Source: Veillonella montpellierensis DSM 17217
GTDB lineage: Bacteria > Bacillota > Negativicutes > Veillonellales > Veillonellaceae
Direction of reading: 5' to 3'
Length of the DNA: 64,000 nucleotides
Assembly (NCBI RefSeq): GCF_000426745.1
Contig: NZ_AUFY01000006.1
Coordinates: 82,071 to 146,070 of the forward strand
A model generated the notes under the pieces. The model worked only from the letters and a program-made list of their open reading frames with translations, was not told where the DNA came from and ran no database searches. This document shows, piece after piece, positions 37,405 through 47,517 of this stretch (its first letter is position 1; every line of letters starts with the position of its first letter). A program made the position numbers and the translations under genes.

Positions 37405-37977
37405 TTAGAATGTATAGCCTATACCTGCATGTAACCCTTTAACCGTAGTATTTTTTTCATTCATGTTATAGTTATCATAACCATAATATACATTTAAATC
37501 TACGCCATCAGTCAATGCATAATTAGCACCAATCTGATAGGATTGTTTAATATCGTCGCCTAAGCCAACTTTTGCATATCCATTAATTTTATCAGAAATC
37601 GGCATATATCCAATAACACCTGCTTGTACTCCATAGTTATGACTATGAGTATCGATAAGAGTACCAGCACCATAGAAATTAATCATGTCATTATATTTAT
37701 ATACCAACGCTAATTGATGATCTTTAATATTAGTAATGTTTTTATTATTTAATTTACTATACGAATACTGTGCCGCTAATCTATCACTAAATCCATGTTC
37801 TAAGGACACACCAAACCCATCTTTATGACCACTGTCCCGTTGTACATGTTGAGCAAAATTATACTCAACATTAATTTTAGATGTATCAGTAGTAATATTA
37901 GTAACAGGAGCTGTTTGTGCAAAAGCCAATGCACTTGTCATGGAAAGTATAGCCGTAACTAGTAATGTCTTCTTCAT
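37405..37977 (-). CDS. Small outer-membrane beta-barrel protein
   Basis: The 190 residues begin with a clear signal peptide (M-K-K-T-L-L-V, hydrophobic core, cleavage after A-F-A). The mature part alternates polar and hydrophobic residues in about eight strands, such as V-S-L-E-H-G-F and A-L-V-Y-K-Y-N, and ends G-I-G-Y-T-F. A C-terminal Phe is the signal for the outer-membrane insertion machinery. It resembles the small OmpA/OmpW-like porin family of Negativicutes. The specific substrate or role is unknown. It is monocistronic. Confidence 0.8.
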   Translation of the reverse strand: MKKTLLVTAILSMTSALAFAQTAPVTNITTDTSKINVEYNFAQHVQRDSGHKDGFGVSLEHGFSDRLAAQYSYSKLNNKNITNIKDHQLALVYKYNDMINFYGAGTLIDTHSHNYGVQAGVIGYMPISDKINGYAKVGLGDDIKQSYQIGANYALTDGVDLNVYYGYDNYNMNEKNTTVKGLHAGIGYTF

Positions 37978-38040
37978 AAAATGTCTCCTTATATATCATA
38001 AATTACTATATCAACTGTATAAACTGTTAATGTCTACACA

Positions 38041-39057
38041 TTATCGTTTCATGAAAACTGGAATATCTGGTCCACCAGATGGAGCTGAGAAAGATTTTTT
38101 GCCAAATTCTGGAACGGATCGATTTGTTCCTCCAAAGCCTGTTGCCACTACAGTAATTTGTACTTTATCACCTAAATTATCATCAATAACAGAACCAAAG
38201 ATGATATTCGCATCAGGATCTGTTGCTTCAGAAATAATTTCAGCGGCTTCATTAATTTCAAATAAACTCAAATTACTACTACCACTAATATTTAGTAAAA
38301 TGCCTTTAGCACCATCAATAGATGTTTCTAATAATGGACTATTAATAGCCATTTTTGCAGCATCAGCAGCACGATTTTCACCTTCACCAATGCCAATTCC
38401 CATTAGTGCTTCACCTTGATTAGTCATAATTGATTTTACATCAGCAAAATCCAAATTAATCAATCCAGGAACGGTGATCAAATCAGAAATACCTTTAATT
38501 CCTTGACGCAATACATCATCAGCAGTACGGAATGCATCGCTTAAAGAACATTTTTTATCAACAACTTGTAGTAATTTATCATTAGGGATGACAATAATAG
38601 TATCAACTTTTTGAGTTAATAATTCCGCACCTTTATCAGCTTGCGCACGGCGACGTTTTCCTTCAAAAGAAAATGGCTTAGTCACAACACCTACTGTTAA
38701 AGCGCCCATTTCTTTAGCACATTCAGCTACTACAGGAGAAGCCCCTGTACCAGTACCGCCACCCATACCAGCAGTAACAAATACCATGTCAGCCCCTTCT
38801 AAGGCTTTCACAATTTCTTCACGACTTTCATTAGCAGCAGCTTCGCCTACTGCAGGATCCCCACCAGCGCCAAGATTTCTTGTAACCTTTTCACCAAGTT
38901 TAATTGTTTTATCCGCTTTGGATAAATCCAATACTTGACTTTCTGTATTAGCTGCAATAAATTCTACACCTTGTAAATTGCTTTCTACCATACGATTTAC
39001 AGCATTATTGCCGCCACCACCAACACCAATTACTTTAATATTTGCGAAATCAGACAT
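38041..39057 (-). CDS. ftsZ: Cell division protein FtsZ
   Basis: FtsZ is the tubulin-like GTPase that forms the division ring. The 338 residues show G-V-G-G-G-G-N-N-A (about 11-19), the GTP-binding [10 protein letters not shown] (about 104-113) and the T7-loop region N-L-D-F-A-D-V. The C-terminal peptide D-I-P-V-F-M-K-R is the tail that binds partners, here short because the linker is small. The ATG at 39057 follows AGGAGG. It is the last gene of the dcw cluster; ftsA, its usual membrane anchor and upstream neighbour, is absent. Confidence 0.98.
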   Translation of the reverse strand: MSDFANIKVIGVGGGGNNAVNRMVESNLQGVEFIAANTESQVLDLSKADKTIKLGEKVTRNLGAGGDPAVGEAAANESREEIVKALEGADMVFVTAGMGGGTGTGASPVVAECAKEMGALTVGVVTKPFSFEGKRRRAQADKGAELLTQKVDTIIVIPNDKLLQVVDKKCSLSDAFRTADDVLRQGIKGISDLITVPGLINLDFADVKSIMTNQGEALMGIGIGEGENRAADAAKMAINSPLLETSIDGAKGILLNISGSSNLSLFEINEAAEIISEATDPDANIIFGSVIDDNLGDKVQITVVATGFGGTNRSVPEFGKKSFSAPSGGPDIPVFMKR

Positions 39058-39248
39058 TGAAGTTCCTCCTCTAATGTACATACAAATTCTATATTTATAA
39101 TCAATTACAAATTTTGTATAAATACAAGCTCAATCAATATTATCATTGTACAATATTTTTGAAAAACTTTCTACCACATAAAATTTTAATTATTATCTAT
39201 ATAGGCTTATTATACACTATTTTTATATTTCTTAAAATAAATTAATTA

Positions 39249-40178
39249 TCATTGTTTAATAAAAGGTGATGTAACATTCACATCAATATATTCTGCATTT
39301 AAATTATTGTTTTTAATATCCTGTATCATATTTTCTGAAAGTGCTGCTTTCTTTTCTAAATTTGTAGTGTCTCCAATATGAATTGGTAAGCCATCAACTG
39401 TATAGGCTACTAATTCGTTGGGATTTCCCACATTCACTTCTGCTATCTTGGATAATCCCTCATCAGATAAGGCATTTAAAAAAGTAAGGGCCGACAAAAT
39501 AGACTGATTAGTTAACTTATCTCCTAGCAATACATTACCAGGCTTAATACCAGAAATAATTGGCACGGTTTCATCAGTAATTGCCGTCTCACTATTAATT
39601 GCTTGACCGTTTTTATCAAGTGTAATAAAAGCGAACTGTGTCGTAATAATAGCTATTGGCTTTCTATCAGTTATATTGACACACATCGTCAACGGGAATT
39701 TATAAGTAATTTCTACTTTTTCCACTCGTAAATCATGACTCATTTTCTCTTTAATTGTATCTGAGCGTATTTGTAATATATTTATCGGCTCATGAATATC
39801 TGCTGCCACCAAAACATCATTGGTGGTTACTTTTTTACTGCCATTTACTTCTAAACTTCCAAACGGTATAGGTAGTACTAATAAGGCAACTATGATTATC
39901 AATATAGCAATCATAATTCTAAGAATCTTTTTCCTACGTTTATGCTTATAGCTTCTAATTTTTCTTTGTCGGACTTTCCGTTTTTCAAAGCTTGCATCAC
40001 GATCAATATATTCTGGCGTATTCTCAATAGGAGTTGCACCGTCAAAATCAGATTCTCTATAAGGAAATGCCGTCCTACCTCGAAAGTCAACATATGTAGT
40101 GTCTTCTTTACTTGAAGTAAGCATTTCACCATTATCATCTCGTTTAGGAGAAAATGAATGCTTATTATTTTTATTCAT
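39249..40178 (-). CDS. ftsQ: Cell division protein FtsQ/DivIB
   Basis: FtsQ is a single-pass protein that links early and late division proteins. The 309 residues show a cytoplasmic N-terminal tail of about 85 residues rich in Lys/Arg, one transmembrane segment (about 88-106), and an extracytoplasmic POTRA domain starting at L-E-V-N-G-S-K-K-V. The following FtsQ beta domain has the I-T-D-R-K-P-I-A segment. The ATG at 40178 follows TAGGAG. It lies between ddl and ftsZ. Confidence 0.9.
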   Translation of the reverse strand: MNKNNKHSFSPKRDDNGEMLTSSKEDTTYVDFRGRTAFPYRESDFDGATPIENTPEYIDRDASFEKRKVRQRKIRSYKHKRRKKILRIMIAILIIIVALLVLPIPFGSLEVNGSKKVTTNDVLVAADIHEPINILQIRSDTIKEKMSHDLRVEKVEITYKFPLTMCVNITDRKPIAIITTQFAFITLDKNGQAINSETAITDETVPIISGIKPGNVLLGDKLTNQSILSALTFLNALSDEGLSKIAEVNVGNPNELVAYTVDGLPIHIGDTTNLEKKAALSENMIQDIKNNNLNAEYIDVNVTSPFIKQ

Positions 40179-40193
40179 AGAAAGCTCCTATCA

Positions 40194-41126
40194 TTAGAAT
40201 TTACCTAATCCTGCGGAGTATAATATTTTTTCGCACAATTCAGGAAATGCTATGCCTACTGCATTAGCCGCTTTAGGAACTAATGATGTGGATGTCATGC
40301 CAGGAATTGTATTATATTCTAATACAAATGGATCACCCTTATCATTGGTCATAATATCGACACGAATAACGCCATTAGCTTGAATTTCTTCATATACTAA
40401 TTCACCAATGGCTTGCATTTGTTTTGTTAAACTATCGCTAATAGGCGCTGGCACTAAATAATCAGTAGCACCCGATGTATATTTAGATTCGTAATCATAT
40501 TCTCCTGAATGAGGACGAATTTCTATAACAGCTAATGCTTTACCATCCAGTACAGATACGGTGAATTCTCGCCCTGTTAAATATTCCTCTACCACTAAGA
40601 TGGGATCATATTTTATAGCTTCTTCAACCGCTGCTACTAAATCATCTGAGGACTTAACAACTGCAACACCTATACTTGATCCTTGTGTGGCTGCTTTTAC
40701 AACAACTGGTATAGTAAACTTCTCATTAATATCCGCTACAATATCAGAAACCGAAGTAAGATTTGCATTGTAATTAATAGATCTAGCTGTAGGAATGCCT
40801 ACTCCTGAAAAAACAGCTTTACTGATTTTCTTGTTCATACCGACAGCTTGTGCCATAATACCTGATCCAGTATATGGTATACCGGCCATTTCTAATGTTC
40901 CTTGTAATGCACCATCTTCACCAAACTTACCATGTAAGGCATTAAAAACAATATCACCTTTCATTGATTTAATATCATCTAATAGTGTCGCTTCATGTAA
41001 CTCCAAAATACTAGCATGATATCCTAATCCAATAAGTGCCTCTCTAATAGCCGACCCTGTGCGACGCGATACTTCTGCTTCTTTAGATGGTCCACCTACT
41101 AATACAATAATATGTTTATCTTTCAT
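40194..41126 (-). CDS. ddl: D-alanine--D-alanine ligase
   Basis: Ddl makes the D-Ala-D-Ala end of the cell-wall pentapeptide. It is an ATP-grasp enzyme of about 310 residues. Motifs are V-L-V-G-G-P-S-K-E-A-E-V-S near the start, H-G-K-F-G-E-D-G (about 62-69), and the C-terminal E-Y-N-T-I-P-G-M-T-S-T-S-L-V-P with the substrate-binding region. Two ATGs (41129 and 41126) overlap the murC stop; the 41126 one has better spacing to GAGG. In many bacteria murB and ddl lie together here, but murB is absent. Confidence 0.96.
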   Translation of the reverse strand: MKDKHIIVLVGGPSKEAEVSRRTGSAIREALIGLGYHASILELHEATLLDDIKSMKGDIVFNALHGKFGEDGALQGTLEMAGIPYTGSGIMAQAVGMNKKISKAVFSGVGIPTARSINYNANLTSVSDIVADINEKFTIPVVVKAATQGSSIGVAVVKSSDDLVAAVEEAIKYDPILVVEEYLTGREFTVSVLDGKALAVIEIRPHSGEYDYESKYTSGATDYLVPAPISDSLTKQMQAIGELVYEEIQANGVIRVDIMTNDKGDPFVLEYNTIPGMTSTSLVPKAANAVGIAFPELCEKILYSAGLGKF

Positions 41127-42508
41127 CATAATCCCTCTTCTAATAAAGCAAGTAATTTTGGTCCATATTGATTAATCGTACCTGCCCCCATAGTAATCAC
41201 TAAATCATTAGGCCGTACTACATTTTTTAATATACTAGGAACATCCTCTATGTTAGAAATATAATTAACTTTACGATGACTTTCTTTTTCTATCATATTA
41301 GGAATAGAATGTCCATCAATACCTGGAATAGGTTCTTCGCCAGCACTATAAATATCTGTCATATAAATTTCATCAGCTGCATTAAAAGCACGAGCAAATT
41401 CCTTGAGTAATAAACTAGTGCGCGTAAATCTATGAGGTTGAAATACACAAATAACACGATGTTTCTCTAATTCTTTCGCGGCCTTCAAGGTAGCTTCAAT
41501 TTCTGTTGGGTGATGTGCATAATCATCCACCACCCATACTCCAGCTACATGACCTTTGGTTTCAAATCTACGTTTAGCGCCTATAAATTTAGAAAGTGCT
41601 TTTTGAATCACTGTGATATCAACACCATACACCACATGAGCCACTACAAAGGCTGCCAAAGAATTTAATACATTATGTTTACCTGGAACACGCAATTGTA
41701 TACGAGCTACAGTCACATTATCATGGACTACATCATACATGAGTGTACTATCCACATAATGAATATTTTTAGCTATATATGTATTATATTCACTCGTTCC
41801 ATAGGTAATAAAATCTCGTTGCACCTTAGGCATAACATGTTGAATATTAGGATTATCTCCGCAAACTATTGCCTGTCCTGATCTAGGTAATTTTTCTATA
41901 AACTTACAAAATGCCTGAAGCAAATTATCCATAGTTCCATAATAGTCCATATGATCATTTTCTATATTAGTAATAACAATTGTTTGTGGATTTAATTTTA
42001 AAAATGACCCATCACTTTCATCAGCTTCCGCAATACTAATATCTCCCTTCCCTAATCGACTACTAGCATTGTCAAGATAATCAACTTGTCCGCCAATAAT
42101 AATAGTAGGATCAATATTTGCTTCACAAAATATTTGCCCTAACATAGATGTAGTTGTAGTCTTACCATGAGCCCCTGCGACAGCAATTCCCTTTGTTACA
42201 TCTATAACAGCTTTAACAATATCTGATCGATGTAAAATTGGAATACCTGCTTGTTTAGCAGCCACAATTTCAGGATTATCATCATGAATTGCTGTTGAAC
42301 GAACTACTGCATCCACTCCATCTATATATGATGCATCATGTCCAATATGAATAGTAGCCCCCATACTTCTAAACTTATCAATAATGGGAGACTCTTTAAT
42401 ATCAGAGCCTGTTACATCATAGCCTTTGCAAATTAATATGTTGGCAATTGCATTCATGCCTGAACCAGCAATGCCAATTAAATGTATTTTATGAATACCA
42501 TCTAACAT
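41126..42508 (-). CDS. murC: UDP-N-acetylmuramate--L-alanine ligase
   Basis: MurC adds L-Ala to UDP-MurNAc, the first peptide step of peptidoglycan synthesis. The 460 residues include the N-terminal nucleotide motif H-L-I-G-I-A-G-S-G-M-N-A, the ATP site V-A-G-A-H-G-K-T-T-T-T-S (about 106-117), E-A-D-E-S-D-G-S-F, and D-D-Y-A-H-H-P-T-E-I in the C-terminal domain. It follows murG and overlaps ddl, so it is part of the dcw operon. Confidence 0.97.
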   Translation of the reverse strand: MLDGIHKIHLIGIAGSGMNAIANILICKGYDVTGSDIKESPIIDKFRSMGATIHIGHDASYIDGVDAVVRSTAIHDDNPEIVAAKQAGIPILHRSDIVKAVIDVTKGIAVAGAHGKTTTTSMLGQIFCEANIDPTIIIGGQVDYLDNASSRLGKGDISIAEADESDGSFLKLNPQTIVITNIENDHMDYYGTMDNLLQAFCKFIEKLPRSGQAIVCGDNPNIQHVMPKVQRDFITYGTSEYNTYIAKNIHYVDSTLMYDVVHDNVTVARIQLRVPGKHNVLNSLAAFVVAHVVYGVDITVIQKALSKFIGAKRRFETKGHVAGVWVVDDYAHHPTEIEATLKAAKELEKHRVICVFQPHRFTRTSLLLKEFARAFNAADEIYMTDIYSAGEEPIPGIDGHSIPNMIEKESHRKVNYISNIEDVPSILKNVVRPNDLVITMGAGTINQYGPKLLALLEEGL

Positions 42509-42527
42509 AGATGTCTCTCCTATCTAA

Positions 42528-43634
42528 TTATTTAGCAATTTCTAATACCAGCTTAGCAATATCATGAGCTGCTGTTGGTCTACCAAGCTCTAATGCGGCT
42601 TTAGACATATTCTTTAATCTATGTGAATCTGCCATACATGATTCTATTTCACTAATCAAATCCTGACTACTTAACATTTTATCAACAATCATGCGTGCTG
42701 CACCATGCTTAACTAATATTCTAGCATTATAAGTTTGATGATCTTCTGCAGCATACGGATAAGGAATTAAAATAGATGGAATACCACGTACGGTTAATTC
42801 TGCTAATCCAACAGCGCCAGCTCTAAACACTGCCAAATCTGCTGCTGCTAACGCTTTTGGCATATCATGCAAGTATGGCAAAATAATAGAAGCGCTACTG
42901 AAACTATTTCCCTCTGTAATATGCAAGGCTTGCATAACATTCTGATATTCACTATTACCAGTAATATGTATTAATTTAATACCATCTCGATTTTTAAAAT
43001 GTTTATGTACATCAATCATAGCCGTATTAATAGTTCTTGCACCTCTAGAACCTCCTGCTATAATAACAGCAAATTCACCATCTTGCAAATTAAAGTACTT
43101 ACGTCCTTCTTCACGAGTATCAACAAGAATTTCTGGACGAACAGGATTCCCGGTATAAACGACTCGCTTACAGCGAGAAAAAGAAGTACTTGCTTCTTTA
43201 TACCCTACTGCTACTACGTCAACAAAACGACTTAGTATTTTATTTGTAATACCTGCTATAACATTCTGTTCTTGAATCAATGTAGGAATTTTTTTTAATG
43301 CGGCAGCCAACAAAATAGGCCCGCATACATATCCACCAGTCCCGATTACCACATCAGGCTTAAATTTTTCTATAATTACAAATGCTTTTAGGACTGACAA
43401 AACAGATTTAACACCTGTAACGATTGTGCCCCATGAAAGCTTACGTTGTAACCCTTGTACAGGTAAGGTTTTAAAATGAATTCCTTCTTTAGGAACTAAG
43501 TCAGCTTCTAAGCCTTTCTCAGTACCAATATATAAAACCTCGACATCTGCCATGGCCATCAGTTCTTTATAAATAGTAATGGCCGGATATATATGTCCAC
43601 CTGTGCCACCGCCTGAAATAATAATGCGTTTCAT
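42528..43634 (-). CDS. murG: Undecaprenyldiphospho-muramoylpentapeptide GlcNAc transferase
   Basis: MurG converts lipid I to lipid II on the inner face of the membrane. The 368 residues carry the G-G-G-T-G-G-H-I-Y-P-A glycine loop at the start, G-T-G-G-Y-V-C-G-P (about 97-105), the second loop G-G-S-R-G-A-R-T-I-N, and the UDP-GlcNAc site F-R-A-G-A-V-G-L-A-E-L. murD and murC flank it. The ftsW gene that is often between murD and murG is missing. Confidence 0.97.
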   Translation of the reverse strand: MKRIIISGGGTGGHIYPAITIYKELMAMADVEVLYIGTEKGLEADLVPKEGIHFKTLPVQGLQRKLSWGTIVTGVKSVLSVLKAFVIIEKFKPDVVIGTGGYVCGPILLAAALKKIPTLIQEQNVIAGITNKILSRFVDVVAVGYKEASTSFSRCKRVVYTGNPVRPEILVDTREEGRKYFNLQDGEFAVIIAGGSRGARTINTAMIDVHKHFKNRDGIKLIHITGNSEYQNVMQALHITEGNSFSSASIILPYLHDMPKALAAADLAVFRAGAVGLAELTVRGIPSILIPYPYAAEDHQTYNARILVKHGAARMIVDKMLSSQDLISEIESCMADSHRLKNMSKAALELGRPTAAHDIAKLVLEIAK

Positions 43635-43640
43635 TCTGTA

Positions 43641-45005
43641 TCACCCCTGCTGTGCTAATCTCATTACTTCACGTTTAAAATCATCGCCTCGTTCTTCAAA
43701 ACAAGAATACCAATCAAAACTAGAACACGCTGGTGATAATAATACAACGTCATTAGGCACAGCTAATTTTTGTCCTAATTCAACCGCTTCTCGCATAGAA
43801 TTAACACGGTAGATTGATAACACACCTGCTTCTCGAGCTGATTGTTCGAATCTATCCGCAGCTTCCCCCATCAATAGTAATGCTTTAGTTTTACACTTAA
43901 TCAAATCCATCAAATCATGCAGTGGTGTCATTTTGTCATGACCGCCTGCTAATAATATAACTGGCGCTGTAAACGATTGAAGGGCTTTAATCACAGAGTC
44001 TACATTAGTAGCTTTAGAATCATTATAATATGTAACCTCATGAATAACGGCAACTTTTTCCAACCGATGTTCTACCCCTGAAAATTGGCTAATCACGTTA
44101 TAAAGAATGTCTTTTGTCACTCCTAATGCATACGTCAATGCAATAACACTCAATATATTTTCAATATTATGAGCCCCTGGGATTAAAATGTGTGAAACAT
44201 CTATAATTGCTTCTTCTATACCATTAGAAACTGCATAACAAACACCATTTGCATAGTATGCGCCATTATACACTTTCTGCTTTTGACTAATATATAATAT
44301 AATTCCGTCTGCCTCATCTTCCATAGCTTTAACAATCATATCGTCTGCATTTAAGACGAGATAATCATGATTGTCTTGGTTCTTAAATATATTAGCTTTT
44401 GCCTTAGCATACGCTTCAAGTGTTTTATGACGCGATAAATGATCAGGGGTTACATTTAACACAATAGCACCATGTGCTCGAAATTCTTCCACACTTTCTA
44501 ATTGATAACTGGATAATTCAGCTATTAAGTATCCATCCGATGGTACTCGATACGCCGCCTCACTTAAAGACTTTCCAATATTGCCACCCACATATACATG
44601 AGGGTTAACGGCTTTCATAATATCGGCTAACAAAGTAGTAGTTGTCGTCTTACCATTTGTTCCTGTGACGCCCAAGATAGGAGCTTTCGAAATATGATAT
44701 GCTAGATCAACCTCTCCAATAATAGGAATATGACGACGTCGTGCTTCTACTAAAATAGGAATAGATAAAGAAATCCCTGGAGAAACAATAATTTGATCTA
44801 TATCACATAATAAATTATTATCTTGCGAACCAGTGATAATTGTAACCCCCGCGTTCAATAATTGTGTTTCTATATCTGCCTCTAGTTTAATAGACGCATA
44901 ATCATTTAATATTACATGTGCACCTAACATGGCTGCTATATGAGCTGCTCCTATCCCACTAGTGCCAGCTCCTAATACTAAAATATGTTTATCACGATAC
45001 TCCAT
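43641..45005 (-). CDS. murD: UDP-N-acetylmuramoylalanine--D-glutamate ligase
   Basis: MurD adds D-Glu to the growing muropeptide. The 454 residues show the N-terminal Rossmann motif V-L-G-A-G-T-S-G-I-G, the ATP site G-V-T-G-T-N-G-K-T-T-T-T (about 113-124), and Y-N-D-S-K-A-T-N near the linker to domain 3. The ATG at 45005 follows AAGGTGAT. It lies only six bases from murG, consistent with coupling. Confidence 0.97.
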   Translation of the reverse strand: MEYRDKHILVLGAGTSGIGAAHIAAMLGAHVILNDYASIKLEADIETQLLNAGVTIITGSQDNNLLCDIDQIIVSPGISLSIPILVEARRRHIPIIGEVDLAYHISKAPILGVTGTNGKTTTTTLLADIMKAVNPHVYVGGNIGKSLSEAAYRVPSDGYLIAELSSYQLESVEEFRAHGAIVLNVTPDHLSRHKTLEAYAKAKANIFKNQDNHDYLVLNADDMIVKAMEDEADGIILYISQKQKVYNGAYYANGVCYAVSNGIEEAIIDVSHILIPGAHNIENILSVIALTYALGVTKDILYNVISQFSGVEHRLEKVAVIHEVTYYNDSKATNVDSVIKALQSFTAPVILLAGGHDKMTPLHDLMDLIKCKTKALLLMGEAADRFEQSAREAGVLSIYRVNSMREAVELGQKLAVPNDVVLLSPACSSFDWYSCFEERGDDFKREVMRLAQQG

Positions 45006-45132
45006 TTTATCACCTTATATGTATGTGTATCTAAACTATATCTAACATACACCAGTATGATGTACATTAGATATATTTCAGATATAAAACCAATGTTCAA
45101 CTTTCTATATCATCATACATCATATCATTTTA

Positions 45133-46110
45133 TTATTTTATAAAATAGATACATAAACTAATTAATGCGAGAATACCCCCAGCAATCCAAAATCTATTAA
45201 CCACTTTCTGTTCCGTCCATCCAGACAATTCAAAATGATGATGAATTGGACTCATTTTAAAGACTCGAACACCTCTCGTTTTAAATGATATAACCTGAAT
45301 AATCACAGATAATGCTTCTGCCACAAATACACCGCCTAGAATAATTAAAAGCAATTCAGTTTTCGTCATAATAGCCATACCTGCAAAAGCAGCACCTAAC
45401 GCCAATGATCCTGTATCGCCCATAAATACTTTTGCCGGATTACTATTAAATACTAAAAAGCCTAAGCATACAGCACAAATGATAGCACCAAAATAGGAAA
45501 TTTCTATTTTATCATATAGCAAGCCTATCACAGCATACGCAATAGCCGTTATAGCCGCCGTACCAGCTGCCAAACCATCTAGTCCATCAGTTAAATTAAC
45601 AGCATTCGAAGTACCCACAATAACAACAAAAGCCAATACATAGTATAAGAATCCAATATTTATAGTAACATTAGCTAAAGGAATCCACAAGGTTGTGGGC
45701 AATACTATATATTGAGTTACTACATAGCAAAAAATACCGGCCAAAATAATTTGACCTAATAGTTTCTGTTTCGCTGTTAATCCTAAGTTTCTTTTTTTTA
45801 CTGATTTTACAAAATCATCAAAAAAGCCTAGTGCACAATGGCCTAATATAAGTAGTAGTAAAATAGCTGTCGTTGCTGTCCACGGAGAAAAAATAAGTAC
45901 GCTAATGGTAAGTGAAATCATCATAAATAAGCCGCCCATAGTTGGTGTGCCAGCTTTAGATTGATGGCTCTTAGGTCCTTCTTCGCGTATACTTTGTTGT
46001 GCATGTAGTTTTTTCAACAGCGGAATCGATACTTTTCCAATACCAATCGTTATTATCAATGTTACTACGAATGCAACTACTACTGATGTTAATATATCTG
46101 AGCTAAGCAT
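45133..46110 (-). CDS. mraY: Phospho-N-acetylmuramoyl-pentapeptide-transferase
   Basis: MraY transfers phospho-MurNAc-pentapeptide to undecaprenyl phosphate, making lipid I. The 325 residues form about ten transmembrane segments. Conserved cytoplasmic motifs include K-A-G-T-P-T-M-G-G, F-F-D-D-F-V-K, N-A-V-N-L-T-D-G-L-D-G-L-A with catalytic Asp residues, F-M-G-D-T-G-S-L-A-L-G and the histidine motif M-S-P-I-H-H-H-F-E. It sits between murF and murD. Confidence 0.98.
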   Translation of the reverse strand: MLSSDILTSVVVAFVVTLIITIGIGKVSIPLLKKLHAQQSIREEGPKSHQSKAGTPTMGGLFMMISLTISVLIFSPWTATTAILLLLILGHCALGFFDDFVKSVKKRNLGLTAKQKLLGQIILAGIFCYVVTQYIVLPTTLWIPLANVTINIGFLYYVLAFVVIVGTSNAVNLTDGLDGLAAGTAAITAIAYAVIGLLYDKIEISYFGAIICAVCLGFLVFNSNPAKVFMGDTGSLALGAAFAGMAIMTKTELLLIILGGVFVAEALSVIIQVISFKTRGVRVFKMSPIHHHFELSGWTEQKVVNRFWIAGGILALISLCIYFIK

Positions 46111-46130
46111 GATACGTCTCCTACTATTTC

Positions 46131-47516
46131 TTATTCATTATATGAAACTTTATTATTTCTATATTTATCTTGTATATGAGTAATTACTTTCTCCATTGCT
46201 AATCCACGAGATCCTTTAACTAAAAGAATGTCTCCTTTTTTATGCAATGGCCAATAAGCATTCGCCATATCCACATGATTCAAGCAGTGCCATGAAGGAA
46301 TACCCAAAGAATCTGTTATTCTACTAATAAAGGAAGATGCATTTCCTAGTGTAAATACCATATCATACCCTTCATCTGCTAGCAACTGTCCTATAGCCTC
46401 ATGTGCTTCTTTCGTATAGTTACCTAATTCTAGCATATCTCCTAGCATAGCAATTTTCCGTTTTCTTTCCAATTGTCCTAGTGCCTTAATTGATTCCGCC
46501 ATAGATGATGGATTCGCATTATACGCATCGTTTAAAACAACTATATCATCTAATGGAATAATCTCTTGTCGCATCGCCATGCCAGTAAAAGTAGAAAATG
46601 ATTTTTTTATTTTACCTGTCGCAACACCTAATACTCTTGCTACAGCAATAGTCGCTAACGCATTATAAACATTATGAACTCCAATCATTGGTAAAAAGAT
46701 ATCAAACACGTCATCATAACATTTGCAAGTGAATTTAATGCCGTCTTTTTTATAAGATATATGGCTCCCACGTACAGTAGACGTACCCTCTAATCCATAA
46801 GTAATCGTTTTCCCTTTTACATCAGAAGACATGGATTTTACCAACACATCATCTTCATTTAATATAGCGATACCCGTACTAGGTAAATGCCTAATCAATT
46901 CACCTTTTGCTTGTGCTATCATTTCTTGAGAACCCAAAAGTTCAATATGACTCGTTCCCACATTCGTAATAATACCGATAGTTGGCTCTGCAATCGAAGC
47001 TAATTCTTCAATTTGTCCTAATCCACGCATGCCCATTTCTACAATACAAACTTCATGAGAAGCGGTCAACTCCAACAAAGTCATAGGCAAGCCGATTTCA
47101 TTATTAAAATTTTTTTCCGTTTTCAATACATTAAATTGACTGCTAAGTACAGCACCTAACATTTCTTTAGTAGTCGTCTTACCAGATGAGCCCGTAATTG
47201 CTATAACAGGGATCGAGAACCGTTGTCTATGAAACCTTGCCAAATCTTGATAGGCATGCAATGTATCTTCTACTTCAATACAAAGAAAATCATCAATGCC
47301 CTTTCCTTTTTGAACGATAGCTCCTATGGCACCAGCTTTTTTAGCCTCTATCAAAAAATCATGTCCATCAAAATTATTTCCTTGTAAAGCAACGAACAAA
47401 GAATGAGATACAATTTTTCTAGTATCTGTAACAACAGTTGAAAATGTTACCGATTCACATCCTTGGCATAAGCCATTAACTGCTGTTATAACTTCTTGCA
47501 ATGTAAATTGAGCCAT
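46131..47516 (-). CDS. murF: UDP-MurNAc-tripeptide--D-Ala-D-Ala ligase
   Basis: MurF adds the D-Ala-D-Ala dipeptide made by Ddl. The 461 residues contain the N-terminal F-V-A-L-Q-G-N-N-F-D-G-H-D motif, the ATP site I-T-G-S-S-G-K-T-T-T-K-E (about 109-120), D-A-Y-N-A-N-P-S-S-M and L-G-D-M-L-E-L-G. The ATG follows AAGGAG and is one base after the murE stop. Confidence 0.97.
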   Translation of the reverse strand: MAQFTLQEVITAVNGLCQGCESVTFSTVVTDTRKIVSHSLFVALQGNNFDGHDFLIEAKKAGAIGAIVQKGKGIDDFLCIEVEDTLHAYQDLARFHRQRFSIPVIAITGSSGKTTTKEMLGAVLSSQFNVLKTEKNFNNEIGLPMTLLELTASHEVCIVEMGMRGLGQIEELASIAEPTIGIITNVGTSHIELLGSQEMIAQAKGELIRHLPSTGIAILNEDDVLVKSMSSDVKGKTITYGLEGTSTVRGSHISYKKDGIKFTCKCYDDVFDIFLPMIGVHNVYNALATIAVARVLGVATGKIKKSFSTFTGMAMRQEIIPLDDIVVLNDAYNANPSSMAESIKALGQLERKRKIAMLGDMLELGNYTKEAHEAIGQLLADEGYDMVFTLGNASSFISRITDSLGIPSWHCLNHVDMANAYWPLHKKGDILLVKGSRGLAMEKVITHIQDKYRNNKVSYNE

Positions 47517-47517
47517 A